A stretch of DNA of 39,157 bases, taken from the NCBI GenBank assembly GCA_002421825.1, contig DISR01000018.1, forward strand, positions 20,859-60,015, in the 5' to 3' direction. Made by a program: the position numbers and the translations under genes. The notes beneath the pieces are model-generated. The model did no database searches. It saw only the letters and a list, made by a program, of their open reading frames with translations, and was not told the origin of the DNA. Source of the DNA: Thiobacillus sp. UBA6205 (lineage in GTDB: Bacteria; Pseudomonadota; Gammaproteobacteria; Burkholderiales; Thiobacillaceae). Shown one piece after another: positions 1 through 7,116 of this stretch; position 1 is the first letter of the stretch, and the number at the start of each line of letters is the position of its first letter.

Positions 1-55
1 CGCGCTGGTTGGTGCAGAAGAACACGTGGTACTTGAAATACGATTTCTCGGACAT
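1..55 (-). CDS. (2Fe-2S) ferredoxin-like protein, N-terminal fragment
   Basis: Only the first 18 codons are in the window; the gene runs off the left edge. The visible N-terminus reads MSEKSYFKYHVFFCTNQR, which matches my memory of the start of small thioredoxin-fold [2Fe-2S] ferredoxin domain proteins, where a YKYHVFFCTNQR stretch carries the first cluster cysteine (here Cys14). These are soluble electron carriers of unsettled partner. The start lies 12 bases downstream of the stop of the MazG-like gene on the same strand, so the two are probably co-transcribed. The assignment rests on a short segment. Confidence 0.6.
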   Translation of the reverse strand, partial: MSEKSYFKYHVFFCTNQR

Positions 56-67
56 GGTTGGCGGGAT

Positions 68-430
68 TCAGCGTTCGTTGTATTTGGCGGCGTTGCCCTT
101 CGACTGTTCCACCGGATACTTGCGTGCGTTGATTTCAAGCTTGTCGGCGGCAGCTTCGAGCAGGTCGATTTCCAGCAGGTCGGCCAGGCGCGTGAGGTAG
201 ATCAGCACGTCGGCGATCTCCTGGCGCACCTGCTCGCGCCGGGCGGGGTCGAGCTTTCCGCTTTCCTCGGGCGTGAGCCACTGGAAGCGCTCGACCAGCT
301 CGGCGGCCTCGACGATCAGCGCCATCGCCAGGTTCTTCGGGGTGTGGTAATCCTGCCACTGGCGGGCGCAGGCAAACTCGCGGATGCGGGCCTTCAGTTC
401 GTCCAGCGAGGCGATGGGCACGGTGCTCAT
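68..430 (-). CDS. MazG-like nucleotide pyrophosphohydrolase
   Basis: A 120-residue protein of the all-alpha MazG/RS21-C6 (dCTP pyrophosphatase-like) family, which hydrolyses non-canonical or excess NTPs/dNTPs to NMP and PPi. The visible signature is the metal-binding helix pair: EAAELVERFQW (around residues 41-51), followed by EIADVLIYLTRLADLLEIDL (around 71-90), giving the EExxE/ExxD acidic pattern. Length is typical of single-domain members. The ATG at 430 has no good Shine-Dalgarno, but a TAAAAT hexamer (minus strand) lies shortly upstream, so the leader may be very short. The [2Fe-2S] ferredoxin-like gene follows directly. Substrate cannot be decided from sequence. Confidence 0.88.
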   Translation of the reverse strand: MSTVPIASLDELKARIREFACARQWQDYHTPKNLAMALIVEAAELVERFQWLTPEESGKLDPARREQVRQEIADVLIYLTRLADLLEIDLLEAAADKLEINARKYPVEQSKGNAAKYNER

Positions 431-527
431 GGGCCATGATTTTACTCCATCCGGCAGGCGCGGCCGGATTGGGTAGAATAGGCATTGGAATAAACAAGCC
501 TCGGAGATCGCAGAGAGAAAAAAACTT

Positions 528-607
528 TTATCCGCGAAGGGCGCGAAGAAATGCGAAGCACTGCTGCATTGGTTTTCTTCGCGTGGCTTCGCGCCCTTCG
601 CGGATAA
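528..607. repeat. Palindromic repeat, 21-bp perfect arms
   Basis: The arms at 528-548 and 587-607 are exact reverse complements over 21 bp (TTATCCGCGAAGGGCGCGAAG and its complement). A further GCGAAG/CTTCGC pair at 553-558 and 577-582 extends the stem imperfectly. From memory, CGCGAAG-rich motifs of this sort occur as dispersed intergenic repeats in several proteobacterial genomes. There is no T-tract, so it is not an ordinary terminator. Confidence 0.8.
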
Positions 608-616
608 TCAGTTCTG

Positions 617-833
617 TCTGTGGCCGAAGCGTTGGTATTTGAACCTGGAACCTGCAAACCCTGGCCGTCGAAGTCAGCAGGCGACGTAAAAACAAGCCAC
701 AGAGAGCACAGAGAACACAGAGGCGCATGGTAAGCAAACAATGCTGACCAACCCGATTTTTTCTCTGTGATCTCTGTGTCCTCTGTGGCTCGAAGTTTTT
801 TTTGAATTTGGAATCATGCAAACCCTGACCGTC
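617..833 (+). repeat. Diverged direct duplication of the aroB start region
   Basis: Segment 617-669 resembles 782-833. Both begin TCTGTGGC..CGAAG and end TTTGAA..TGGAA..TGCAAACCCTG.CCGTC. Over the last 32-33 bases about 28 match with one gap. The right copy contains the functional aroB ATG at 816; the left copy has lost the ATG (CCTG in place of CATG). The left copy looks like a decayed duplicate of the aroB 5' end plus the tail of the neighbouring CACAGAG repeat. Confidence 0.7.
695..790. repeat. CACAGAG-type palindromic repeat
   Basis: Left arm 695-722 and right arm 763-790 are 28-bp imperfect reverse complements (25 of 28 match), built from the units AGCCACAGAG and CACAGAG. The spacer is about 40 bp. 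CACAGAG/CTCTGTG repeats are known to me as abundant dispersed elements in many environmental bacterial genomes. The right end lies only 25 bp before the aroB start codon, so the hairpin would be in the aroB leader if transcribed. Confidence 0.8.
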
Positions 834-1904
834 TCGCTCGGCGAGCGCAGCTACCCCATCCACATCGGCCCCGGCCTCATCGACCGCGCCGATCTGATCG
901 TGCCGCACCTCGCGCAAAAGCGCGCGGCGATCGTGACCAACACCACGGTGGGGCCGCTCTACCTGGAGCGCCTGACCAGGACCCTGACCGGCGCAGGGGT
1001 GGAAGTCACCCCCATCGTGCTGCCGGACGGCGAGGCGTACAAGGACTGGCAGACGCTGAACCTGATTTTCGACGCGTTGCTGAAAAGCCGCGCCGAGCGC
1101 AAGACGACCTTGATTGCACTGGGCGGCGGCGTGATCGGCGACATGACCGGCTTCGCGGCTGCGTGTTACCAGCGCGGCGTGCCCTTCATCCAGGTGCCGA
1201 CCACGCTGCTCTCCCAGGTCGATTCCTCGGTGGGCGGCAAGACCGGCATCAACCATCCGCTCGGCAAGAACATGATCGGCGCGTTCTACCAGCCCAAGCT
1301 CGTGCTGGCCGACACCGACACGCTGAAGACCCTGCCGGCGCGCGAGCTATCCGCCGGCCTGGCGGAAGTCATCAAGTACGGCCTCATCCGGGATGCGAAA
1401 TTCCTTGCCTGGCTCGAAGCCGGCATGGACAAGCTGCGCGCGCTGGATCCGGCGGCCATCAGCCATGCCATCTATCGCTCGTGTGAAATCAAGGCGCAGG
1501 TGGTGGCGCAGGACGAGCGCGAGGGCGGCATCCGCGCCATCCTCAACCTCGGCCACACTTTCGGCCACGCCATCGAATCCGGCATGGGCTACGGCAACTG
1601 GCTGCATGGCGAGGCGGTGGCGGCGGGCATGGTCATGGCGGCCGATGCTTCGCGCCGCAAGGGCTGGCTCTCCGATGCCGATGTCGAGCGCGCGCGCAAG
1701 CTGATCCGCGCCGCCGGTCTGCCGGATACCGCGCCGGACCTGGGCGTGGATCGCTATCTCGAATACATGGGCCACGACAAGAAGGTCGAGGCCGGCAGGA
1801 TCCGCTTCGTGCTCCTGAAGAAGATCGGCGAGGCGGTGATCACGGCGGACCTGTCGCCGGCGGACCTTAACGCCACGCTTACGCATTATGTCCGCGCGGC
1901 CTGA
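816..1904 (+). CDS. aroB: 3-dehydroquinate synthase
   Basis: A 362-residue enzyme of the shikimate pathway that converts DAHP to 3-dehydroquinate with NAD+ and a divalent metal in the cytoplasm. Family signatures are present in order: the NAD-binding GGGVIGDMTGF (around residues 104-114), VPTTLLSQVDSSVGGKTGIN (around 130-149), the metal-ligand region GHTFGHAIE (around 247-255) and HGEAVAAGM (around 265-273). Length is normal. The ATG at 816 gives the expected MQTLTVSLGERSY start. Shine-Dalgarno is weak, and the leader is occupied by repeats. The usual upstream partner aroK is not here. dgt starts inside its last 17 bases. Confidence 0.97.
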   Translation: MQTLTVSLGERSYPIHIGPGLIDRADLIVPHLAQKRAAIVTNTTVGPLYLERLTRTLTGAGVEVTPIVLPDGEAYKDWQTLNLIFDALLKSRAERKTTLIALGGGVIGDMTGFAAACYQRGVPFIQVPTTLLSQVDSSVGGKTGINHPLGKNMIGAFYQPKLVLADTDTLKTLPARELSAGLAEVIKYGLIRDAKFLAWLEAGMDKLRALDPAAISHAIYRSCEIKAQVVAQDEREGGIRAILNLGHTFGHAIESGMGYGNWLHGEAVAAGMVMAADASRRKGWLSDADVERARKLIRAAGLPDTAPDLGVDRYLEYMGHDKKVEAGRIRFVLLKKIGEAVITADLSPADLNATLTHYVRAA

Positions 1905-3024
1905 ACTCGCGGCTTACGCGGCTATCGATGCGCAGACCAGGGGCCGGCTGCATGCCGAACCGCCTGCAGCCCCGCGCGGCGAGTTCCAGCGCGACCGCGA
2001 CCGCATCGTGCATTCCACCGCCTTCCGCCGCCTGGAATACAAGACCCAGGTGTTCGTGAACCACGAGGGCGACCATTTCCGCACCCGCCTGACCCACAGC
2101 CTGGAAGTGGCGCAGATCGGCCGCACCATCGCGCGGCTTTTGAACATCAGCGAAGAACTGACCGAAGCGGTGTCGCTCGCGCATGACCTCGGCCACACGC
2201 CCTTCGGCCACGCCGGGCAGGATGCGCTGAACGCCTGCATGAAGGACCACGGCGGCTTCGAGCACAACCTGCAGTCCCTGCGCGTGGTGGACAGGCTGGA
2301 GCAGCGCTATGCGGAGTTCGACGGCCTCAACCTGTGTTTCGAAACGCGCGAGGGCATCCTCAAGCATTGCTCGCAGGCGAATGCGCGCGAGCTGGGCGAG
2401 CTGGGCCGGCGTTTCCTCGACAAGCAGCAGCCTTCGCTCGAAGCGCAGGTGGCCAACCGCGCCGACGAGATCGCCTACAACAACCACGACGTCGACGACG
2501 GCCTGCGCTCCGGCCTGCTCACGATCGAAGGCCTGATGCAGAGCCGGCTGTTCGCGCGCCACCACGACGAGGTGATGGCGAAATATCCGCAGCTCAACGG
2601 ACGCCGCAAGGTGCATGAGATCATCCGCCGCATGATCAATACCCTGATCCTCGACCTGGTGGCGACGACGCGCGCCAACCTGGAAAAGGCGGGCGTGCAG
2701 AGCCTGGCGGATGTGCGCGGCGCGCCGCCGCTGGTGGGTTTCTCGGACGAAATCCGCGAGCAGCAATACGAGTTGAAGCAGTATCTGCGCAAGAACCTCT
2801 ACCAGCATTACCAGGTCATGCGCATGACCAGCAAGGCCGCGCGCATCATCCAGTCTCTGTTCGATACTTTCCTGAACGAGCAGCGCCTGTTGTCGCCCGA
2901 GCACCAGGAGAGCGTGCAGCGCGACGGCGCGCGCGCCATCTCCGATTACATCGCCGGCATGACCGACCGCTACGCCATGCGCGAATACCGCCGCATTTTC
3001 GGCGTGGAAGAGATCAGCATTTAG
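1888..3024 (+). CDS. dgt: Deoxyguanosinetriphosphate triphosphohydrolase-like protein
   Basis: A 378-residue HD-domain hydrolase of the dGTPase family, which removes triphosphate from dNTPs. HD metal ligands are visible: His70 in RTRLTHSLEVAQ and the His99-Asp100 pair in AHDLGHTPFGHAG, followed by NNHDVDDG with a further acidic ligand. The length fits the shorter dGTPase-like (type 2) proteins rather than the 505-residue E. coli enzyme. It overlaps aroB by 17 bases, so the two are translationally linked. Its TAG stop overlaps the comF stop on the opposite strand. Substrate range is uncertain within the family. Confidence 0.94.
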   Translation: MSARPELAAYAAIDAQTRGRLHAEPPAAPRGEFQRDRDRIVHSTAFRRLEYKTQVFVNHEGDHFRTRLTHSLEVAQIGRTIARLLNISEELTEAVSLAHDLGHTPFGHAGQDALNACMKDHGGFEHNLQSLRVVDRLEQRYAEFDGLNLCFETREGILKHCSQANARELGELGRRFLDKQQPSLEAQVANRADEIAYNNHDVDDGLRSGLLTIEGLMQSRLFARHHDEVMAKYPQLNGRRKVHEIIRRMINTLILDLVATTRANLEKAGVQSLADVRGAPPLVGFSDEIREQQYELKQYLRKNLYQHYQVMRMTSKAARIIQSLFDTFLNEQRLLSPEHQESVQRDGARAISDYIAGMTDRYAMREYRRIFGVEEISI

Positions 3025-3689
3025 GCGCGAGCCACCACCACGCAGGATACTTCCCTGGCGCCGGCGGCTTTCAGCGTTTTTGCCAGTTCATCGAGGGTGC
3101 TGCCGGTGGTCATCACGTCGTCGACGATGCCGACATGCAGGCCGGCCGCCCTGTCGCCGCAGGCGAACGCACCGCGCAGGTTCTTTTGGCGCGCCGCCCG
3201 CTTCAGTCCCGCCTGGGGCGGCGTGTCGCGCACGCGCATGGCCCATTCCGGCCGCATGGCCACGCCGGTTCTTGCGGACAGTTCGCGCGCGATTTCAACG
3301 GCCTGGTTGAAGCCGCGCGCCTTGAGCCTTTCGGCATGCAGGGGCATGGGCAGCCAGACGTCTGGCAGCCCGTCTTGCAGCTTGTCTGCCAGCAGCGCAC
3401 CCAGCACGGGGGCGAGCGCGAGATGCTCGCGGTACTTCAGGCGCTGGATCATGCGGTCGACGGGAAAGCGGTAGCCGAAAAGCGCCTGGGTTCGCGCAAA
3501 GGCGGGCGGCTCCCTGAGGCAGCGGCCGCAGATTTCGGTGCGGCCGGCCGGCTGGGCGCAAACGGGGCAGTGCGTTGAGGGCGCCCAAGGCAAATCCGCC
3601 TGGCAGGCGCTGCATAGCGGCCCGTCCGGCGCCTGGCACAGCAGGCAGGCGGGGGCGAGGTGGCGCTCAAGAAACGAGCGGATGTTCAA
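3021..3689 (-). CDS. comF: ComF-family phosphoribosyltransferase-like protein
   Basis: Called as 222 residues from a TTG at 3689, which gives the N-terminus MNIRSFLERHLAPACLLC and the usual family length; a GCGGGG stretch is a possible ribosome-binding site. A longer reading to 3812 would run into the divergent gene and lacks family support. The N-terminal double zinc ribbon is seen (CLLC, CSAC, CPVC, CGRC). The C-terminal phosphoribosyltransferase loop reads VGIVDDVMTTGSTLDEL. ComF is needed for DNA uptake in naturally competent bacteria, but homologues are widespread and their reaction is not established. It ends tail-to-tail with dgt. Confidence 0.9.
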   Translation of the reverse strand: MNIRSFLERHLAPACLLCQAPDGPLCSACQADLPWAPSTHCPVCAQPAGRTEICGRCLREPPAFARTQALFGYRFPVDRMIQRLKYREHLALAPVLGALLADKLQDGLPDVWLPMPLHAERLKARGFNQAVEIARELSARTGVAMRPEWAMRVRDTPPQAGLKRAARQKNLRGAFACGDRAAGLHVGIVDDVMTTGSTLDELAKTLKAAGAREVSCVVVARA

Positions 3690-3707
3690 TTTTGCCCCGC
3701 ATTGTTT

Positions 3708-3737
3708 TTGACAGTTGTCGCAGCGGGCGCGGATAAT
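3708..3737 (+). promoter_or_regulatory. Sigma-70 type promoter before the membrane protein/bio cluster
   Basis: TTGACA at 3708-3713 and GATAAT at 3732-3737 are separated by 18 bp. The -35 is a perfect consensus and the -10 differs at one base. A start near 3744 would leave a leader of about 18 bases before the ATG at 3762. It lies in the gap divergent from comF and is the only convincing promoter upstream of bioB-F-H-C-D. Confidence 0.75.
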
Positions 3738-3761
3738 CCGGTTTGGCTTCCGGGCATTCCA

Positions 3762-4220
3762 ATGAAAGTAAAACGCGTCATCAGCGCCAGTTCCTCGCGG
3801 TTTTCTGCGCAATTATTCAACATCTGCAGCGTTGCCGCCATCACCGCGGGCATTTCCGCCCTGCTGCTGGGCAAGCTCCTGGCCAGCCAGAAAATCGGTT
3901 TCCTGCCCCTGGTGCTGTCTTTCCCGCCGTTGATGATCTGGCTGGCGTTCTCGATTTTCGTCTATGCCAGCATCGCGCACCATCCCAACGAACGCACGCG
4001 CCATTTTCACCGCTGGGCCGGTTACCGGTTTTACGGCGCGACCGGCGCCATGGTGGTGTTCGGCCAGCCGATCTATGAACTCCTGGGCGGCTGGAGCGGC
4101 TTGATGGCCGTGTGGGTGCTGGTGTTTCTGGTCGTGGTGCCATGGGGGCTCTACGACATCTGGAAAGCGGCCGGGGAAACCTGGCAGGACATGAGCATCG
4201 AGGTAGACATCCATGAGTAG
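3762..4220 (+). CDS. Four-span inner-membrane protein, function unknown
   Basis: 152 residues from the ATG at 3762 (MKVKRVISASSS). The same frame stays open upstream into comF, but the promoter at 3708-3737 argues for this start. Hydrophobic stretches near residues 18-40, 45-70, 88-107 and 113-135 predict four membrane spans. A His-rich polar loop (HHPNERTRHFHRW) sits between spans two and three. I do not recognise the family. The stop overlaps the bioB start (bioB begins at 4213), so it is the first gene of the biotin transcript. A link with biotin metabolism is inferred only from this coupling. Confidence 0.8.
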   Translation: MKVKRVISASSSRFSAQLFNICSVAAITAGISALLLGKLLASQKIGFLPLVLSFPPLMIWLAFSIFVYASIAHHPNERTRHFHRWAGYRFYGATGAMVVFGQPIYELLGGWSGLMAVWVLVFLVVVPWGLYDIWKAAGETWQDMSIEVDIHE

Positions 4221-5190
4221 CTGCAACTGTTCGACCCTGCACCCCGGCAAGTTCGCAAAAACCCGGGTGCCGGCAGGCGAAGTCGAGGCCCTGTTCGAGA
4301 AGCCGTTCGCCGACCTGCTGTTCGAGGCGCAGACCGTGCACCGGCGCCATTTCGATCCCAACAAGGTCCAGCTTTCCACGCTGCTCTCGATCAAGACCGG
4401 GGGCTGCCCGGAGGACTGCGGCTACTGCCCGCAGTCGCAGCGCCATCCCAATGCCGTGGCGGACGAACCCATGCTCGACATCGATGCGGTGCTCGTCGCC
4501 GCGCGCGCGGCGAAGGATGCCGGCGCCACGCGCTTCTGCATGGGCGCGGCCTGGCGCGGGCCCAAGCAGAAGGATCTCGATCCGGTGCTGACCATGGTGC
4601 GCGAGGTGAAGGCGCTGGGGCTGGAGACCTGCTGCACGCTCGGCATGCTGCGCGAAGGCCAGGCCGAGCAGTTGCGTGACGCGGGGCTCGACTATTACAA
4701 CCACAATCTCGATACCGCACCGGAGTTCTACGGCGAGATCATTTCCACGCGCGACTTCGACGACCGCCTCGACACGCTTGCCAAGGTGCGCGGCGCCGGC
4801 ATCAACGTGTGCGCGGGCGGCATCGTCGGCATGGGCGAGAGCCGCACCCAGCGTGCGGGCCTGCTCGCGCAGCTGGCGAGCCTCGACCCGCCGCCGGAAT
4901 CGGTGCCGATCAACCTGCTGGTGCAGGTGGAGGGCACGCCGCTCTTCGGCATGGCGGCGCTCGACCCGATCGAGTTCGTGCGCACCATCGCGGTGGCCCG
5001 CATCCTCATGCCGGCTTCCTACGTGCGCCTGTCCGCCGGCCGCCAGCAGATGAGCGACGCCGTGCAGGCCTTGTGCTTCCTTGCCGGCGCCAATTCGATT
5101 TTTTACGGCGACAAGCTGCTCACCACCGGCAATCCGGAGTGGGAGCGCGACCAGGCGCTGTTCGGCAAGCTCGGCCTGATGCCTGCATGA
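4213..5190 (+). CDS. bioB: Biotin synthase
   Basis: A 325-residue radical-SAM enzyme that inserts sulfur into dethiobiotin. The [4Fe-4S] motif CPEDCGYC gives Cys65, Cys69 and Cys72. The [2Fe-2S] ligands are Cys109, Cys140, Cys200 and Arg272, each offset by 12 from the E. coli positions (97, 128, 188, 260), so the active site is complete. The N-terminus carries a short Cys-containing extension (MSSCNCSTLHPGKF). It overlaps the upstream membrane gene by 8 bases and shares ATGA with bioF. The overlaps imply one operon and coupled translation. Confidence 0.98.
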   Translation: MSSCNCSTLHPGKFAKTRVPAGEVEALFEKPFADLLFEAQTVHRRHFDPNKVQLSTLLSIKTGGCPEDCGYCPQSQRHPNAVADEPMLDIDAVLVAARAAKDAGATRFCMGAAWRGPKQKDLDPVLTMVREVKALGLETCCTLGMLREGQAEQLRDAGLDYYNHNLDTAPEFYGEIISTRDFDDRLDTLAKVRGAGINVCAGGIVGMGESRTQRAGLLAQLASLDPPPESVPINLLVQVEGTPLFGMAALDPIEFVRTIAVARILMPASYVRLSAGRQQMSDAVQALCFLAGANSIFYGDKLLTTGNPEWERDQALFGKLGLMPA

Positions 5191-6356
5191 GTGCATTCGC
5201 AGCGCTGGCCCGGATCCAGGAGGATCTTGCGCAACTTGAGACCGACAGCCTGCTGCGCGTGCGTTCGCTGCTCGATTCGGCGCAGGGCGCGCGCGTGCGC
5301 ATCGGCGGGCGCGAACTGGTTTCCTTCTGCAGCAACGATTACCTGGGGCTCGCCAACGACCCGGACATTGCCGGGGCGGCGGCCGCCGCCATCCGGGAGT
5401 GCGGCGTAGGCGCGGGCGCCTCGCACCTCATCACCGGCCATCACCGTCTGCATCAGGCATTCGAACAGGCTTTCGCCGCCTTCGTCGGCAAGCCGGCGGC
5501 GCTCATGTTTTCCACCGGCTACATGGCCAACCTCGGCGTGCTGAGCGCGCTGCTGAATCGTCATGGCGAAGTGTTCGCCGACAGGCTCAACCATGCTTCG
5601 CTCAACGATGCCGTCCGGCAGTGCGGTGCGAAGTTCACGCGCTACGCGCACGCCGATCTCGACCGGCTCCAAGGCCTGCTCGCGAAGAGCACGGCGCGCG
5701 ACAAGCTGATCTGCTCCGATCTGGTGTTCAGCATGGACGGCGATGTCGCCGATGTGCATCGCCTGCTTGCGCTGGCCGAGGCGCATGACGCCTGGCTGTA
5801 TCTCGACGATGCGCACGGATTCGGCGTGTTGAACGACGGCCGCGGCGGGCTTACGGAGGCGGCCAGGAAAAGCCCGCGCGTGATTTACCTCGCTACCCTG
5901 GGCAAGGCGGCCGGCGTATCCGGCGCCGCCGTGGCGGCGCACGCGCAAGTTGTCGAATGGCTGGTGCAGAAGGCGCGCACCTACATCTACACCACGGCCA
6001 TGCCGCCCATGCTGGCGGCGGCCTTGATGGAAAGCCTGAAACGGATCGAGGCCGGACAGGCGCGCCGCGAGTTGTTGCAGAGACACATCGCTGCGCTGCG
6101 CGAGGGCCTGGAAGGGTTGTCGCGCTGGCGGCTCATGCCGTCTGCCACGCCGATCCAGCCGCTTTTGATCGGCGGCAATGCGGAGGCCGTGAGGGTGTCC
6201 GCCGCGTTGATTGAGCGGGGGCTGCTGGTGCCGGCCATCCGCACGCCGACCGTGCCGAAGGATACCGCCAGGCTGCGCATCACGCTTTCCGCGTCCCATG
6301 ACGATTCCGAGGTGCGGCAGCTGGTGCAGGCTTTGAGGCGATTGCACGATGCATGA
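5187..6356 (+). CDS. bioF: 8-amino-7-oxononanoate synthase
   Basis: A 389-residue PLP enzyme that condenses pimeloyl-ACP with alanine, the first step of biotin ring assembly. The ATG at 5187 overlaps the bioB stop (ATGA) and gives the normal N-terminus MSAFAALARIQED; the open frame extends far upstream inside bioB and is ignored. PLP features are YLDDAHGFGV (Asp207/208, His210) and the Schiff-base lysine Lys240 in YLATLGKAAG. Length is typical. It is followed by bioH with an 8-base overlap. Confidence 0.97.
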   Translation: MSAFAALARIQEDLAQLETDSLLRVRSLLDSAQGARVRIGGRELVSFCSNDYLGLANDPDIAGAAAAAIRECGVGAGASHLITGHHRLHQAFEQAFAAFVGKPAALMFSTGYMANLGVLSALLNRHGEVFADRLNHASLNDAVRQCGAKFTRYAHADLDRLQGLLAKSTARDKLICSDLVFSMDGDVADVHRLLALAEAHDAWLYLDDAHGFGVLNDGRGGLTEAARKSPRVIYLATLGKAAGVSGAAVAAHAQVVEWLVQKARTYIYTTAMPPMLAAALMESLKRIEAGQARRELLQRHIAALREGLEGLSRWRLMPSATPIQPLLIGGNAEAVRVSAALIERGLLVPAIRTPTVPKDTARLRITLSASHDDSEVRQLVQALRRLHDA

Positions 6357-7116
6357 ACTGCAGATGCACACTCGCGGACAGGGCCCGGATCTGGTCATGT
6401 TGCACGGCTGGGGCATGCATGCCGGCGTGTTCGACGGCCTGGCGGCGCGACTGTCGGCCCGTTTCACGGTGCATGCGGTGGACCTGCCGGGGCATGGCGG
6501 CAGCCCGATGGGCAATCTCGACAATGTGCACACGCGTCTGGCGCGCATGTTTCCGGAGCCGGCGGCAGTGCTGGGCTGGTCGCTCGGCGGCCAGATTGCC
6601 ATGCAGTGGGCGGCGTCACGCGGCAACTGCATCGGGCGGCTGGTGCTGGTCGGAGCCACGCCGAAATTCGTCCGCAGCGACGACTGGGAGACCGGCATGC
6701 AGCTCGACCTGCTCATGCAGCTGGCCCAGGAGATGCGCGACAACTTCGATGCGGCGCTATCGAGATTCCTGGCCCTGCAGGTGCGCGGCATGAAGGATGG
6801 CGTGAGCGTCTTGCGGAATCTCCGGGAATCGTTCTTCTCGCGGCCTTCGCCTTCGCCGATGACGCTGGAGGGGGGGCTGGACTGCCTGTTGCGCAATGAC
6901 TTGCGCGATCTGGCGGCGACCCTGGAGATGCCCGTTCTGATCGTTCAGGGTGCGCACGATACGCTGACCCATCCCGGCGCGGCACGCTGGCTGGTCGAGC
7001 GGATGCCGGCTGCGCGTTTGATGTGGCTGGAGCGCGCCGGCCATGCGCCCTTCATCTCTCACCCTGAAGAAGTCGCTGACGAGATCGTCAGATTTTGTGG
7101 AACGGAAAATGTTTGA
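6349..7116 (+). CDS. bioH: Pimeloyl-ACP methyl ester carboxylesterase
   Basis: A 255-residue alpha/beta hydrolase. The catalytic triad is visible: Ser78 in GWSLGG, Asp204 in GAHDTLTH and His232 in AGHAPFISH, with the oxyanion-region HGWGMH near residue 19. BioH removes the methyl group that BioC adds, releasing pimeloyl-ACP for BioF. Placement between bioF and bioC confirms the role over other esterases of this fold. It overlaps bioF by 8 bases and bioC by 8 bases. Confidence 0.96.
   Translation: MHELQMHTRGQGPDLVMLHGWGMHAGVFDGLAARLSARFTVHAVDLPGHGGSPMGNLDNVHTRLARMFPEPAAVLGWSLGGQIAMQWAASRGNCIGRLVLVGATPKFVRSDDWETGMQLDLLMQLAQEMRDNFDAALSRFLALQVRGMKDGVSVLRNLRESFFSRPSPSPMTLEGGLDCLLRNDLRDLAATLEMPVLIVQGAHDTLTHPGAARWLVERMPAARLMWLERAGHAPFISHPEEVADEIVRFCGTENV

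Larger units (their letters stand above)
431..815. other. 385-bp gene-free region with repeats upstream of aroB
   Basis: No credible gene is present. The region holds two palindromic repeat elements (528-607 and 695-790) and a diverged direct duplication whose right copy includes the aroB start codon (617-669 against 782-833). The overlapping ORFs here are repeat-derived and lack coding character. A TAGAAT hexamer on the plus strand at about 473-478 could be a -10 element for a long aroB leader, but no -35 fits it. Confidence 0.75.

Noticed and set aside
3690..3812. N-terminal extension of comF with an extra CxxC (RCDNCQKQC)
   Set aside because: It would cover the divergent promoter and the start of the next gene, and make the protein about 40 residues longer than usual; the TTG at 3689 fits better.
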